NCBI GenBank assembly: GCA_027451645.1
Contig: DAIDIX010000029.1
Location: 1-12,075, forward strand
DNA from: Candidatus Dormiibacterota bacterium
GTDB lineage: Bacteria > Chloroflexota > Dormibacteria > Aeolococcales > Aeolococcaceae
Direction: 5' to 3'
DNA: 12,075 bases
Below the pieces are notes generated by a model. That model was not told the DNA's origin and did not search any database. It saw only the letters and a list, made by a program, of their open reading frames with translations. Below are positions 6,389 to 12,075 of the stretch, in pieces (within the stretch, counting starts at the first letter, position 1; each line of letters begins with the position of its first letter). Both the position numbers and the translations under genes were made by a program.

Positions 6389-7615
6389 CTAGAACGCTCC
6401 TGAATGACCTGTCTGCTTCTTGGGAAGGAAGGGAACGAAGGTGAGCGCCTTGCCGACCCGGCCAGCCCTGCCTGTACGTCCAATCCTGTGGATGTACGAC
6501 TCATATGAGTCAGGCTCGTCGTAGTTGATGACATGGCTCACATCAGGTATGTCGAGCCCACGTGCTGCAACATCAGTTGCGACAAGAACCCTGAGTCTCC
6601 CCTCCTTGAAGAGGTTGAGTACCCGTTGACGCTGAGGCTGGGTCTTGTCGCCGTGGATGGAGTCCGCATGGAAGCCGCGGCGCTGGAGCTCGTCTGCGAG
6701 CCGCTGCACACTGCGCTTGGTATTCGCGAACACGAGAACCTTGTCGAAGGCGTCGTCAGAAAGATACTCAGTAAGTTTCTTGAGCTTCTCTGCCTGAGAC
6801 CTGGTCTCGATGCGATCCTGCTCTATTGTCTTTGCGACTGCAGTCTGCTGGACGGAGATGATCTTTGGATCACGGGAAAAGCGGGGCAGGAGCTCCTGAA
6901 TGTCAGGGGTGATCGTGGCACTGAAGAAGATGGACTGCCGGATCTTGGGCATCTGCTCAAGCAGGTAGGTGACATCCTCAATGAAACCCATGTCGAGCAT
7001 GCGGTCGAACTCATCGAGCACAACCGTTGATGCATGCTTCAGGTGCAGTGCATCGTAGTTTGCAATGAGATCCCGAAGTCTTCCCGGTGTCCCGACAATG
7101 AACTGGGGAAGTGGCCTGAGGGAGCGGAGCTGGCGATCGATGTCCTGACCGCCGACATACAGGCCAGTGCGGATCTGGGTTCCCTTTGTGAAGAGTACGC
7201 AGTCGTCACGGATCTGCTGGGCAAGTTCACGTGTCGGTGAGACAACAAGAATGCTTCCTGTCAGCTCATGCTCCAGGATGCGGTGGATGAGGGGGAGACA
7301 GAATGCTGCTGTCTTTCCAGTTCCCGTATTCGCAAGGCCCACGACATCATGTCCCTGGAGAAGCAGTGGTATTGTTGCCTGCTGGATAGGAGTTGGTTCC
7401 ACGAAGCCACGGTCTGCGATGTTCCGTCCGAGCTGGGGATGGAGACCGAAATGTGTGAAGTCTGCAATTTCTGCAGCTTCTTCTGGAGAGAGAACAGGCT
7501 GTACCCGTGGAGCCCCCTGCAGCAGAGGATTCGGAGTGGACATACCACGAAATGGGGATGCGGAACGACGGGAACGGCTCCTTCCATTGGAGGAGCGGGG
7601 TTGCGATGTATACAT
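6389..7615 (-). CDS. DEAD-box type ATP-dependent RNA helicase (motif II DEFD)
   Basis: Unwinds RNA duplexes with ATP in the cytoplasm; relatives act in ribosome assembly, RNA decay and cold adaptation. The 408-residue protein shows the superfamily 2 motifs in order: Q motif with GFVEPTPIQ (70-78), motif I ANTGTGKT (95-102), PTREL (127-131), GG (155-156), TPGR (176-179), motif II DEFD (201-204), SAT (232-234), VLVFANT (293-299), ATDVAARGLD (346-355) and HRIGRTGR (376-383). Motif II normally reads DEAD; here Ala is Phe, while the catalytic Asp-Glu pair is kept. The N-terminus carries a short Arg/Ser-rich tail (residues 6-24), probably for RNA binding; there is no long C-terminal extension. ATG 7615 has a purine-rich GGTAGGG just upstream. 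MSTPNP at residue 25 is an alternative start without a ribosome binding site. A structured 184-nt leader precedes the gene. Confidence 0.93.
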   Translation of the reverse strand: MYTSQPRSSNGRSRSRRSASPFRGMSTPNPLLQGAPRVQPVLSPEEAAEIADFTHFGLHPQLGRNIADRGFVEPTPIQQATIPLLLQGHDVVGLANTGTGKTAAFCLPLIHRILEHELTGSILVVSPTRELAQQIRDDCVLFTKGTQIRTGLYVGGQDIDRQLRSLRPLPQFIVGTPGRLRDLIANYDALHLKHASTVVLDEFDRMLDMGFIEDVTYLLEQMPKIRQSIFFSATITPDIQELLPRFSRDPKIISVQQTAVAKTIEQDRIETRSQAEKLKKLTEYLSDDAFDKVLVFANTKRSVQRLADELQRRGFHADSIHGDKTQPQRQRVLNLFKEGRLRVLVATDVAARGLDIPDVSHVINYDEPDSYESYIHRIGRTGRAGRVGKALTFVPFLPKKQTGHSGAF

Positions 7616-7628
7616 TGACCCTACCTAC

Positions 7629-7715
7629 GCCTGCATGGAAATACAGGCTGCGTGTTGTTGATGAAACAGACGATCCAGCGAACAACCGCTGGAATGCGTC
7701 AGGCATTCGGGTCGT
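7629..7715 (-). promoter_or_regulatory. Structured leader of the helicase mRNA, three adjacent hairpins
   Basis: Three stems lie close together in the short gap before the helicase start. GAATGC/GCATTC (7692-7697 with 7703-7708, 5-nt loop) and CCAGCG/CGCTGG (7675-7680 with 7687-7692, 6-nt loop) touch at one base. GCCTGCAT/ATACAGGC (7629-7636 with 7641-7648, one wobble when read as minus-strand RNA) ends 13 nt before the ATG. The first two can be closed by ACGA/TCGT (7670-7673 with 7712-7715) into a three-way junction. The structure matches no RNA family I recognise. Regulation of the helicase by its own leader is an inference. Confidence 0.45.
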
Positions 7716-7721
7716 TCACGC

Positions 7722-7757
7722 TTGGTACATATGCTCAAGATATTCACAGTGTACCAA
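7722..7757. repeat. 8-bp perfect inverted repeat TTGGTACA-N20-TGTACCAA
   Basis: The two arms (7722-7729 and 7750-7757) are exact reverse complements separated by 20 bp of AT-richer sequence. It lies 42 bp past the stop of the S51 peptidase gene and upstream of the helicase leader hairpins. It could be a protein-binding operator for the helicase or a 3' hairpin of the peptidase transcript; no U tract follows it on the minus strand. Confidence 0.45.
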
Positions 7758-7799
7758 TTTCTCATGCATTGTGCAGTATGGTGCGTTTGATGCGTTGCC

Positions 7800-8522
7800 C
7801 TACTCGGACACCTGAACGGGAAGAGGAAAGCTGCTGCCAGCAGTGTAGATCTGATGATTCTCCCTGCTTGAGAGCTCGATCGATCCTCTGCCGAGTGTCT
7901 GGGCCACTCCATTGGTGATGAAAACGCCAGTGTCTTCATCGATTCCCATCCATGCAGGAGGACCTGATTCATGGATCAGCTGTGCACCAGGTGCAGCAGT
8001 TCTCCAACGGTCGAAGTGCGGGAATATGGTAGGAGTGACAAATGCAAATGCGGAAACCCACTCTGGTGGAGTGGAGCGGTCCCGCAGTGCCCGGATGTTT
8101 TTCGCAATGCTCCCTCCGAGAACCATGGCACCTGCAGAACTTCCTGCAAGGATGCTCCCAGTGCGAATGCGTGAAACGATGCTCCTCCAGAGACGTGAGC
8201 CGGAAAGTGTGTCGTGGAGGTAGTTGGGATCACCACCAGAAAGGTAAATGAGGTCTGCATTTCCAACAGCACTGTCCCATGCGGGGTCATCAGCATCATG
8301 CCGTGTGAAAGCGGGCACGCCGGCAACATTGATGCCGAGTGGTGCATAGTGGCGCTCTGCCATCGTGATCCACTTTGCTGCATCCGGTTCCTGCCCTGCA
8401 GCAGTGGGAATGACAGCTACCGAGTGCACTCCAGCAGCATCCCGCAGCATCGTGTCAATGGGGAGCACAGCAGCAGTGAACTCACCTGAACCCATGAGAA
8501 GAAGCCGTGGGGAGCCAGTCAT
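7800..8522 (-). CDS. Peptidase S51 (dipeptidase E / cyanophycinase-like) family protein
   Basis: A 240-residue class I glutamine-amidotransferase-like fold enzyme of the S51 type. SGGDPNYL at 95-102 is the family's conserved glycine-rich turn. GSSAGA at 127-132 is the nucleophile elbow, with S129 as likely catalytic serine. FPHFDRW at 167-173 supplies the probable catalytic histidine H169. Members are cytoplasmic serine peptidases cutting Asp-dipeptides (PepE) or, when longer, the storage polymer cyanophycin. The length is close to PepE-like proteins; cyanophycinases are usually somewhat longer. Substrate cannot be decided here, and no cyanophycin synthetase is in the window. The ATG at 8522 overlaps the stop of the upstream reductase gene by one base (TGATG). 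A GTG three bases earlier is also possible. The lack of a strong ribosome binding site suggests translation by reinitiation. Confidence 0.82.
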   Translation of the reverse strand: MTGSPRLLLMGSGEFTAAVLPIDTMLRDAAGVHSVAVIPTAAGQEPDAAKWITMAERHYAPLGINVAGVPAFTRHDADDPAWDSAVGNADLIYLSGGDPNYLHDTLSGSRLWRSIVSRIRTGSILAGSSAGAMVLGGSIAKNIRALRDRSTPPEWVSAFAFVTPTIFPHFDRWRTAAPGAQLIHESGPPAWMGIDEDTGVFITNGVAQTLGRGSIELSSRENHQIYTAGSSFPLPVQVSE

Positions 8523-9319
8523 CACAGGGTCCGCTTCGTTGACCCGTAAGCATCGAGTTCGTGCATCACGGAGTCATCGAGGGTGAAACCGAAGACATCT
8601 GCATTCGTACCGATGTGGGACTCCTGGGACGATTTCGGTATCACGATGAAGTCATGTTGAAGTGCCCAGCGGATGAGAACCTGTGCTGGCGACACATGGT
8701 ATGACTCTGCGATGTCCTGGAGTCGCCTGTCATCAAGATGCTTGCCACGGGTGAGGGGACTGTACGCCTCGACCGCAATGCCGTGATCCTGGCAGTAGGA
8801 GATGAGTTCCCAATTGCAGTGGTATGGACTGAGATGGATCTGGTTAACCTGTGGAAGGATTGAACACGACTTCCGTATCGCTTCGAGCTGGGAGATTCCA
8901 TGGTTGCTTACGCCAATTGCACGTACCCTGCCTTCGTGGTAGAGCCGTTCCATCCGCTTCCAGGTTGATACCACAAGTCCTGGAGGAGGGAAATGCACAA
9001 GATAGAGATCAATGATGTCGAGGCCCAGGCGTGCACGACTTGCCTCGAAGGCATGTCCGACTCGGAGGGCATCGACTGGAAAAAGCTTTGTCGTAATCCA
9101 CACCTCATCGCGAGCAACACTGTGATCCCGCACTGCAGCTCCCACGCTCTGTTCATTGCGGTAGATCCGTGCTGTATCGATGTGCCTATATCCAGCATCG
9201 AGTGCCCACTGGACTGCCCTGTATGCAGGATCGCCTTCGGGGATCTGCCACACACCAAGGCCGAGCCGGGGCATGCGGGTGCCATTGTTGAGGGAAAGGG
9301 TTGAGGAGAGAGTGAGCAT
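8522..9319 (-). CDS. Aldo/keto reductase (2,5-diketo-D-gluconate reductase-like)
   Basis: An NAD(P)H-dependent cytoplasmic reductase of aldehydes and ketones, with a 265-residue single TIM-barrel domain. All four catalytic residues of the superfamily are in place: D48 and Y53 in YRHIDTARIYRNEQSVG, K78 in ITTKLF, and H109 in YLVHFPPP. The strand 'VRAIGVSNH' and the cofactor-phosphate segment IPKSSQESHIGTN (227-239) are typical of the bacterial DkgA/YvgN-type group and favour NADPH. The physiological substrate is not predictable; relatives act on methylglyoxal and sugar-derived aldehydes. ATG 9319 gives the usual N-terminus (LSLNNGTRMPRLGLGVW). Its ribosome binding site (AGGA about 15 nt upstream) is poor. 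The stop codon overlaps the S51 peptidase start. The promoter should lie in the 213-bp gap up to tRNA-Gln, but no convincing -35/-10 pair was seen there. Confidence 0.92.
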   Translation of the reverse strand: MLTLSSTLSLNNGTRMPRLGLGVWQIPEGDPAYRAVQWALDAGYRHIDTARIYRNEQSVGAAVRDHSVARDEVWITTKLFPVDALRVGHAFEASRARLGLDIIDLYLVHFPPPGLVVSTWKRMERLYHEGRVRAIGVSNHGISQLEAIRKSCSILPQVNQIHLSPYHCNWELISYCQDHGIAVEAYSPLTRGKHLDDRRLQDIAESYHVSPAQVLIRWALQHDFIVIPKSSQESHIGTNADVFGFTLDDSVMHELDAYGSTKRTL

Positions 9320-9395
9320 TGGTGTGGAACTTCCTATTCGACGTGATTGGGGACGCGCATTTCTACGATACCGGGGAACGTGGGTAGTATGTCCT

Positions 9396-9418
9396 GCTGT
9401 GCTGTGCTGTGCGCACAG
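9396..9418. repeat. Three tandem GCTGT units running into a 12-bp palindrome
   Basis: GCTGT is repeated three times at 9396-9410. The last unit leads into the perfect palindrome CTGTGCGCACAG (9407-9418). It lies in the 213-bp gap between the aldo/keto reductase start and tRNA-Gln. No other feature was found in this gap. The palindrome could be an operator half-site pair or chance in a slippage-prone run. Confidence 0.5.
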
Positions 9419-9532
9419 GGTGCATCTCTTCGTGACTGGAGTGACCGCAGCTATGCCAGGGGATGCTGGGGGAAGTACGGAGAGGGTAATGCCTCATTCC
9501 CTGCATGTGCTCGCGACTGCACCCGTGGGATC

Positions 9533-9607
9533 TGGTTGGGGAGGCAGGATTCGAACCTGCGGATGGCGGATCCAAAGTCCGCTGCCTTACCACTTGGCGA
9601 CTCCCCA
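9533..9607 (-). tRNA. tRNA-Gln (anticodon TTG)
   Basis: On the minus strand a full cloverleaf can be drawn. The acceptor stem TGGGGAG/CTCCCCA uses 9607-9601 and 9543-9537, with discriminator A at 9536 and an encoded CCA at 9535-9533. The D arm is GCCAAGTGGTAAGGC, the anticodon stem GCGGA/TCCGC encloses CTTTGGA with anticodon TTG, and the T arm is GCAGGTTCGAATCCTGC. The anticodon reads CAA and, by wobble, CAG. Length is 75 nt with CCA. Confidence 0.97.
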
Positions 9608-9629
9608 AGGGGGACGGAGTATCGACCCC

Positions 9630-9635
9630 ATGATA
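9630..9635 (-). promoter_or_regulatory. Candidate -10 element of tRNA-Gln
   Basis: TATCAT on the minus strand (9635-9630) matches the bacterial -10 consensus at five of six positions and lies 22 nt before the tRNA 5' end, allowing a short processed leader. A possible -35, TGGATG, is only a partial match. Confidence 0.35.
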
Positions 9636-9703
9636 CGGGTTTCTTCCCTCGACATCCATTCCACTGAAAACCTGCCTGGCATCGCCCGGGGTGGAGAACT
9701 TCG

Positions 9704-9709
9704 TATACT
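9704..9709 (+). promoter_or_regulatory. Candidate -10 element of glmU, suggesting a leaderless or very short leader
   Basis: TATACT (five of six consensus positions) ends exactly 8 nt before the ATG at 9718, so transcription would begin at or beside that start codon. There is no good -35 hexamer at the usual distance and no ribosome binding site near 9718 or 9727. Confidence 0.45.
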
Positions 9710-9717
9710 CGCATCAC

Positions 9718-11145
9718 ATGGCACCGATGTCACTGCGCACTGTGATTCTCGCTGCCGGGCAGGGTGCCCGGCTCAGGAGCTCGACTCCGAAAGTCCTCCA
9801 CGCCCTTGCTGGAAGACCGATTCTCTCCTATGTCATTGATGCAGCCAATGAAGTGAGTACGGAACCTCCCATCGTCGTGGTCAATGGAGCCCATGTCGAT
9901 GTGAGGGAGTTTGTTGAGGCATCTGGCGGAATTCCCGTGATCCAGCAGGAATCCCGTGGGACAGGAGATGCAGTTCGGTCAGTTCCTGAAGAGTTGCGGG
10001 TGGGGGATGCCCTTGTGGTTCTGAGTGGAGATACTCCGCTTGTGACAGGCGAAACTGTCCGAAGCATCATCGACTGTCATGCTGCGGCTGGGCATGCTGC
10101 AACAGTTGCTACCTTCCGTCTCCGGGGAAGGAACTCGTATGGAAGAGTTGAACGAAATGCCGAGGATGGCACTGTCCTGGGAATCCGTGAAGCACGGGAC
10201 AGGGGAGCAGATGAAGACGATGAGGAGCACGAGTACAATGCTGGCCTCTACTGCTTTGATCCCCACCTCCCCTTTCCTGCACTCGAGAAACTTACTCCCG
10301 ACAATGCCCAGGGCGAATACTACCTCTCGGACGTGATTGGACTGCTTGTTTCCCATGGGGTGGGGACCTTCGTGCTTGACGATGCGGAGGAACTTGCCGG
10401 CATCAATGATCAGAAGGATTTTGCCACGGTTGAGCGGTGCATGAGACAGCGGATTGCGGACAGGCTCATGGACAGTGGAGTCCATCTTGCGGATCCTGCA
10501 ACTACATACTGCGACTCCACTGTCGAGATCGCAGCAGGAACTACCCTGCAGCCAGGGTGCGTCATCCGTGGAAGAACGACCATCGGCTCACGCTGCGAGA
10601 TTGGTCCGTATGCGCAGCTGCGGGATATGACTGTCGGGAATGACTGTACCATTGGCAGTTCCACACTAGAGTCGTCCCAGATCGGATCCGGTGTGACAAT
10701 TGGCCAGTACTGCAGAGTGCGGCCAGGATGCACCATCGATGACGGGGCATATCTTGGGACTGCTGCAGAGGTGAAAAATGCGCATATCGGCATGAGGAGC
10801 TTCATCAGCCATTTCTCCTGTGTCCTCGATGCAGAAGTGGGGTGCGATGTGAATGTCGGTGCAGGAACAGTCACCTGCAACTTTGACGGGACATCAAAGC
10901 ATCGTACAATCATGGGAGACGGAGCATTTATCGGGAGTGACAGCATTCTCGTCGCTCCGCTTGTCATCGGGAAGCATGCCTATGTGGGAGCCGGTTCAGT
11001 GATCACCCATGATGTTCCCGATGATGCGCTCGCAGTCGAGCGAAACCAGCAGCGGAATGTTGAAGGCTGGTCACGTCGCAGGAGAGACCATTTGTCAATC
11101 GACGACCAAGGAGCTACCCCCACACCACTGGAGCCTACATCATGA
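9718..11145 (+). CDS. glmU: Bifunctional UDP-N-acetylglucosamine pyrophosphorylase / glucosamine-1-phosphate N-acetyltransferase
   Basis: Acetylates glucosamine 1-phosphate with acetyl-CoA and then couples the product to UTP, giving UDP-GlcNAc for peptidoglycan. From ATG 9718 the protein has 475 residues, a normal length. The N-terminal uridylyltransferase domain shows LAAGQGARLR..PKVLH (11-28), QESRGTGDAV (77-86), SGDTPLV (103-109), YGRV (141-144) and GEYYLSDVI (199-207). From about 265 the hexapeptide repeats of a left-handed beta helix follow. The acetyltransferase site keeps R335, K353, H365 (catalytic His), N379, N388 and K394 by alignment to E. coli GlmU, but the position of E. coli Tyr366 is Cys (C368). 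A polar tail ends the protein. A start at ATG 9727 is also possible. The stop overlaps the prs start by 4 nt. The tRNA-Gln gene is divergent. Confidence 0.95.
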   Translation: MAPMSLRTVILAAGQGARLRSSTPKVLHALAGRPILSYVIDAANEVSTEPPIVVVNGAHVDVREFVEASGGIPVIQQESRGTGDAVRSVPEELRVGDALVVLSGDTPLVTGETVRSIIDCHAAAGHAATVATFRLRGRNSYGRVERNAEDGTVLGIREARDRGADEDDEEHEYNAGLYCFDPHLPFPALEKLTPDNAQGEYYLSDVIGLLVSHGVGTFVLDDAEELAGINDQKDFATVERCMRQRIADRLMDSGVHLADPATTYCDSTVEIAAGTTLQPGCVIRGRTTIGSRCEIGPYAQLRDMTVGNDCTIGSSTLESSQIGSGVTIGQYCRVRPGCTIDDGAYLGTAAEVKNAHIGMRSFISHFSCVLDAEVGCDVNVGAGTVTCNFDGTSKHRTIMGDGAFIGSDSILVAPLVIGKHAYVGAGSVITHDVPDDALAVERNQQRNVEGWSRRRRDHLSIDDQGATPTPLEPTS

Positions 11146-12075
11146 ATATCGGTAATCCATACGGCGAACTCATGCTCCTTGCTGGGAGCGGCAATCATAT
11201 CCTTGGAGAACGCATTGCAGGAGAGCTTGGTGTGGAGCTTGCACCACTTGAGGTTGCCCACTTTGCTGATGGGGAACTCAACATCAAGATCTCTGAATCT
11301 GTCCGGGGATACGATGTCTTCCTCATCCAGCCGACTTGCTTTCCTGTGAATGAGAACTACATGGAGCTCTTTCTTGTCCTTGATGGACTCCGGAGGGCAT
11401 CCGCATCACGGATCACGACTGTCATGCCGTACTACGGCTACCAGCGGAAGGAGAAGAAGACACAGCCCAGGGATCCCATCAGTGCAAAGCTTGTTGCGAA
11501 TGTGATCGAGCTTGCAGGCTCGAACAGGGCAATGCTCGTTGATGTCCATGCGGAAGCGATCCAGGGCTTCTTCGACATTCCTGTCGATCACCTCACTGCT
11601 GTGAAGACTCTCGCCCAGCATGTGCGGGAACGCCATGCAGGGAAACCAATCACTGTTGTCTCACCGGATGCTGGTGGTGCACAGCGTGCACGGACACTTG
11701 CGAAGTATCTTGAGGCCCCCATTGCCATGATCGACAAGCGTCGTCCGAGGGACGATGTTGTCGAGGTGGTCTCCGTAGTTGGAGATGTGGATGGCAAGGC
11801 CTGCGTTGTCATCGATGATCTCATTTCCACAGGATCAACATTGATGAATGCAGCACGTGCCCTCAAGGAACATGGTGCACAGACTGTTGATGTGGTGGCT
11901 ACACACGGTGTATTTTCAGATGGAGCCCTTCAGCGGCTCCATGAATCACCCATAGACGAGATCTGTATTACGGACACAGTACCCCTGCGGGGCGGACCCA
12001 TCAGCCCCGACGATTTTCCTCGGCTCCGCGTACTCTCGGTTGCACCACTCCTTGCAGAGGCAATCGTGCGAGTGC
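11142..12075 (+). CDS. prs: Ribose-phosphate pyrophosphokinase (PRPP synthase), 3' end cut
   Basis: Transfers pyrophosphate from ATP to ribose 5-phosphate, making PRPP for nucleotides, His and Trp. 311 codons are visible without a stop; by family length only a few C-terminal residues are missing. Conserved segments: FADGELNIKISESVRGYDVFLIQ (41-63), MPYYGYQRKEKK (95-106), PISAKLVANVIELAG (112-126), DVHAEAIQGFFDIPVDHLTA (134-153), SPDAGGAQRARTLAKYL (174-190), IDKRRP (197-202) and the PRPP loop VIDDLISTGSTL (223-234). Three spots deviate from the common consensus: RQD is RKE (102-104), HAxQIQ is HAEAIQ, and TGGT is TGST. The core phosphate- and ribose-binding residues D225, D226 and T230 remain. 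GGAG at 11130-11133 lies 8 nt before the ATG, which overlaps the glmU stop (ATGA). Confidence 0.95.
   Translation, partial: MNIGNPYGELMLLAGSGNHILGERIAGELGVELAPLEVAHFADGELNIKISESVRGYDVFLIQPTCFPVNENYMELFLVLDGLRRASASRITTVMPYYGYQRKEKKTQPRDPISAKLVANVIELAGSNRAMLVDVHAEAIQGFFDIPVDHLTAVKTLAQHVRERHAGKPITVVSPDAGGAQRARTLAKYLEAPIAMIDKRRPRDDVVEVVSVVGDVDGKACVVIDDLISTGSTLMNAARALKEHGAQTVDVVATHGVFSDGALQRLHESPIDEICITDTVPLRGGPISPDDFPRLRVLSVAPLLAEAIVRV

Noticed and set aside
6533..7030. 165-codon open frame on the + strand inside the helicase gene
   Set aside because: It runs antisense through the conserved helicase motifs, its protein has no recognisable domain, and its composition is what the complement of the helicase codons gives.
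7616..7799. Gap before the helicase as a separate small RNA gene
   Set aside because: The hairpins lie directly upstream of the helicase start on its coding strand and no independent promoter and terminator pair could be found, so a leader is simpler.
9533..9607. tRNA as an integration site for a mobile element
   Set aside because: No integrase, no repeat of the tRNA 3' end and no atypical genes are nearby; both flanks are ordinary housekeeping genes.
9180..9839. 219-codon open frame on the + strand
   Set aside because: It crosses the reductase 5' end, the tRNA-Gln gene and the glmU start, which cannot be one protein-coding gene.

Overview
The window is a compact bacterial chromosome segment of about 12 kb with moderate GC. 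Genes are tightly packed, with ATGA-type stop/start overlaps and AGGAGG-like ribosome binding sites. TGA is used as a normal stop codon. The content is mainly central metabolism and cell-envelope precursor supply, plus several small membrane proteins that cannot be assigned. The taxon cannot be fixed from this sequence. Divergent residues in otherwise universal enzymes (a DEFD helicase, variant PRPP synthase and GlmU active sites) and small orphan membrane proteins fit an uncultured, possibly Patescibacteria-like lineage. That is a low-confidence guess.

Layout. (1) Positions 2-5142, + strand, form one probable operon: the 3' end of a GHMP kinase, best read as IspE; a four-helix membrane protein with an internal duplication; glucose-6-phosphate dehydrogenase (zwf); a ROK-family sugar kinase, probably glucokinase, overlapping zwf by 4 nt; and two unassigned membrane proteins. 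The kinase and zwf together would take glucose to 6-phosphogluconolactone. (2) Positions 5221-6320, - strand, hold a cobalamin riboswitch followed by a membrane-anchored DUF4430 protein and a DUF6580 polytopic membrane protein. This looks like a small B12-controlled capture/uptake module and is the most interesting part of the window. (3) Positions 6389-9319, - strand, hold a DEAD-box type RNA helicase (motif II reads DEFD) with a structured leader, then upstream a peptidase S51-like protein and an aldo/keto reductase that overlap each other. (4) Positions 9533-9607, - strand, are tRNA-Gln(TTG) with an encoded CCA end. (5) Positions 9718-12075, + strand, are glmU and prs (the latter cut by the window edge), joined by an ATGA overlap and divergent from the tRNA.

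The metabolic genes connect: zwf feeds the pentose phosphate pathway, whose ribose-5-phosphate is the substrate of Prs; GlmU makes UDP-GlcNAc for the cell wall; IspE works in isoprenoid synthesis, which supplies the undecaprenyl carrier. No gap without a gene exceeds 300 bases. The two largest, 6153-6388 and 9320-9532, hold the riboswitch and a short repeat/palindrome respectively. No insertion sequence, CRISPR array, phage gene or toxin-antitoxin pair was seen.
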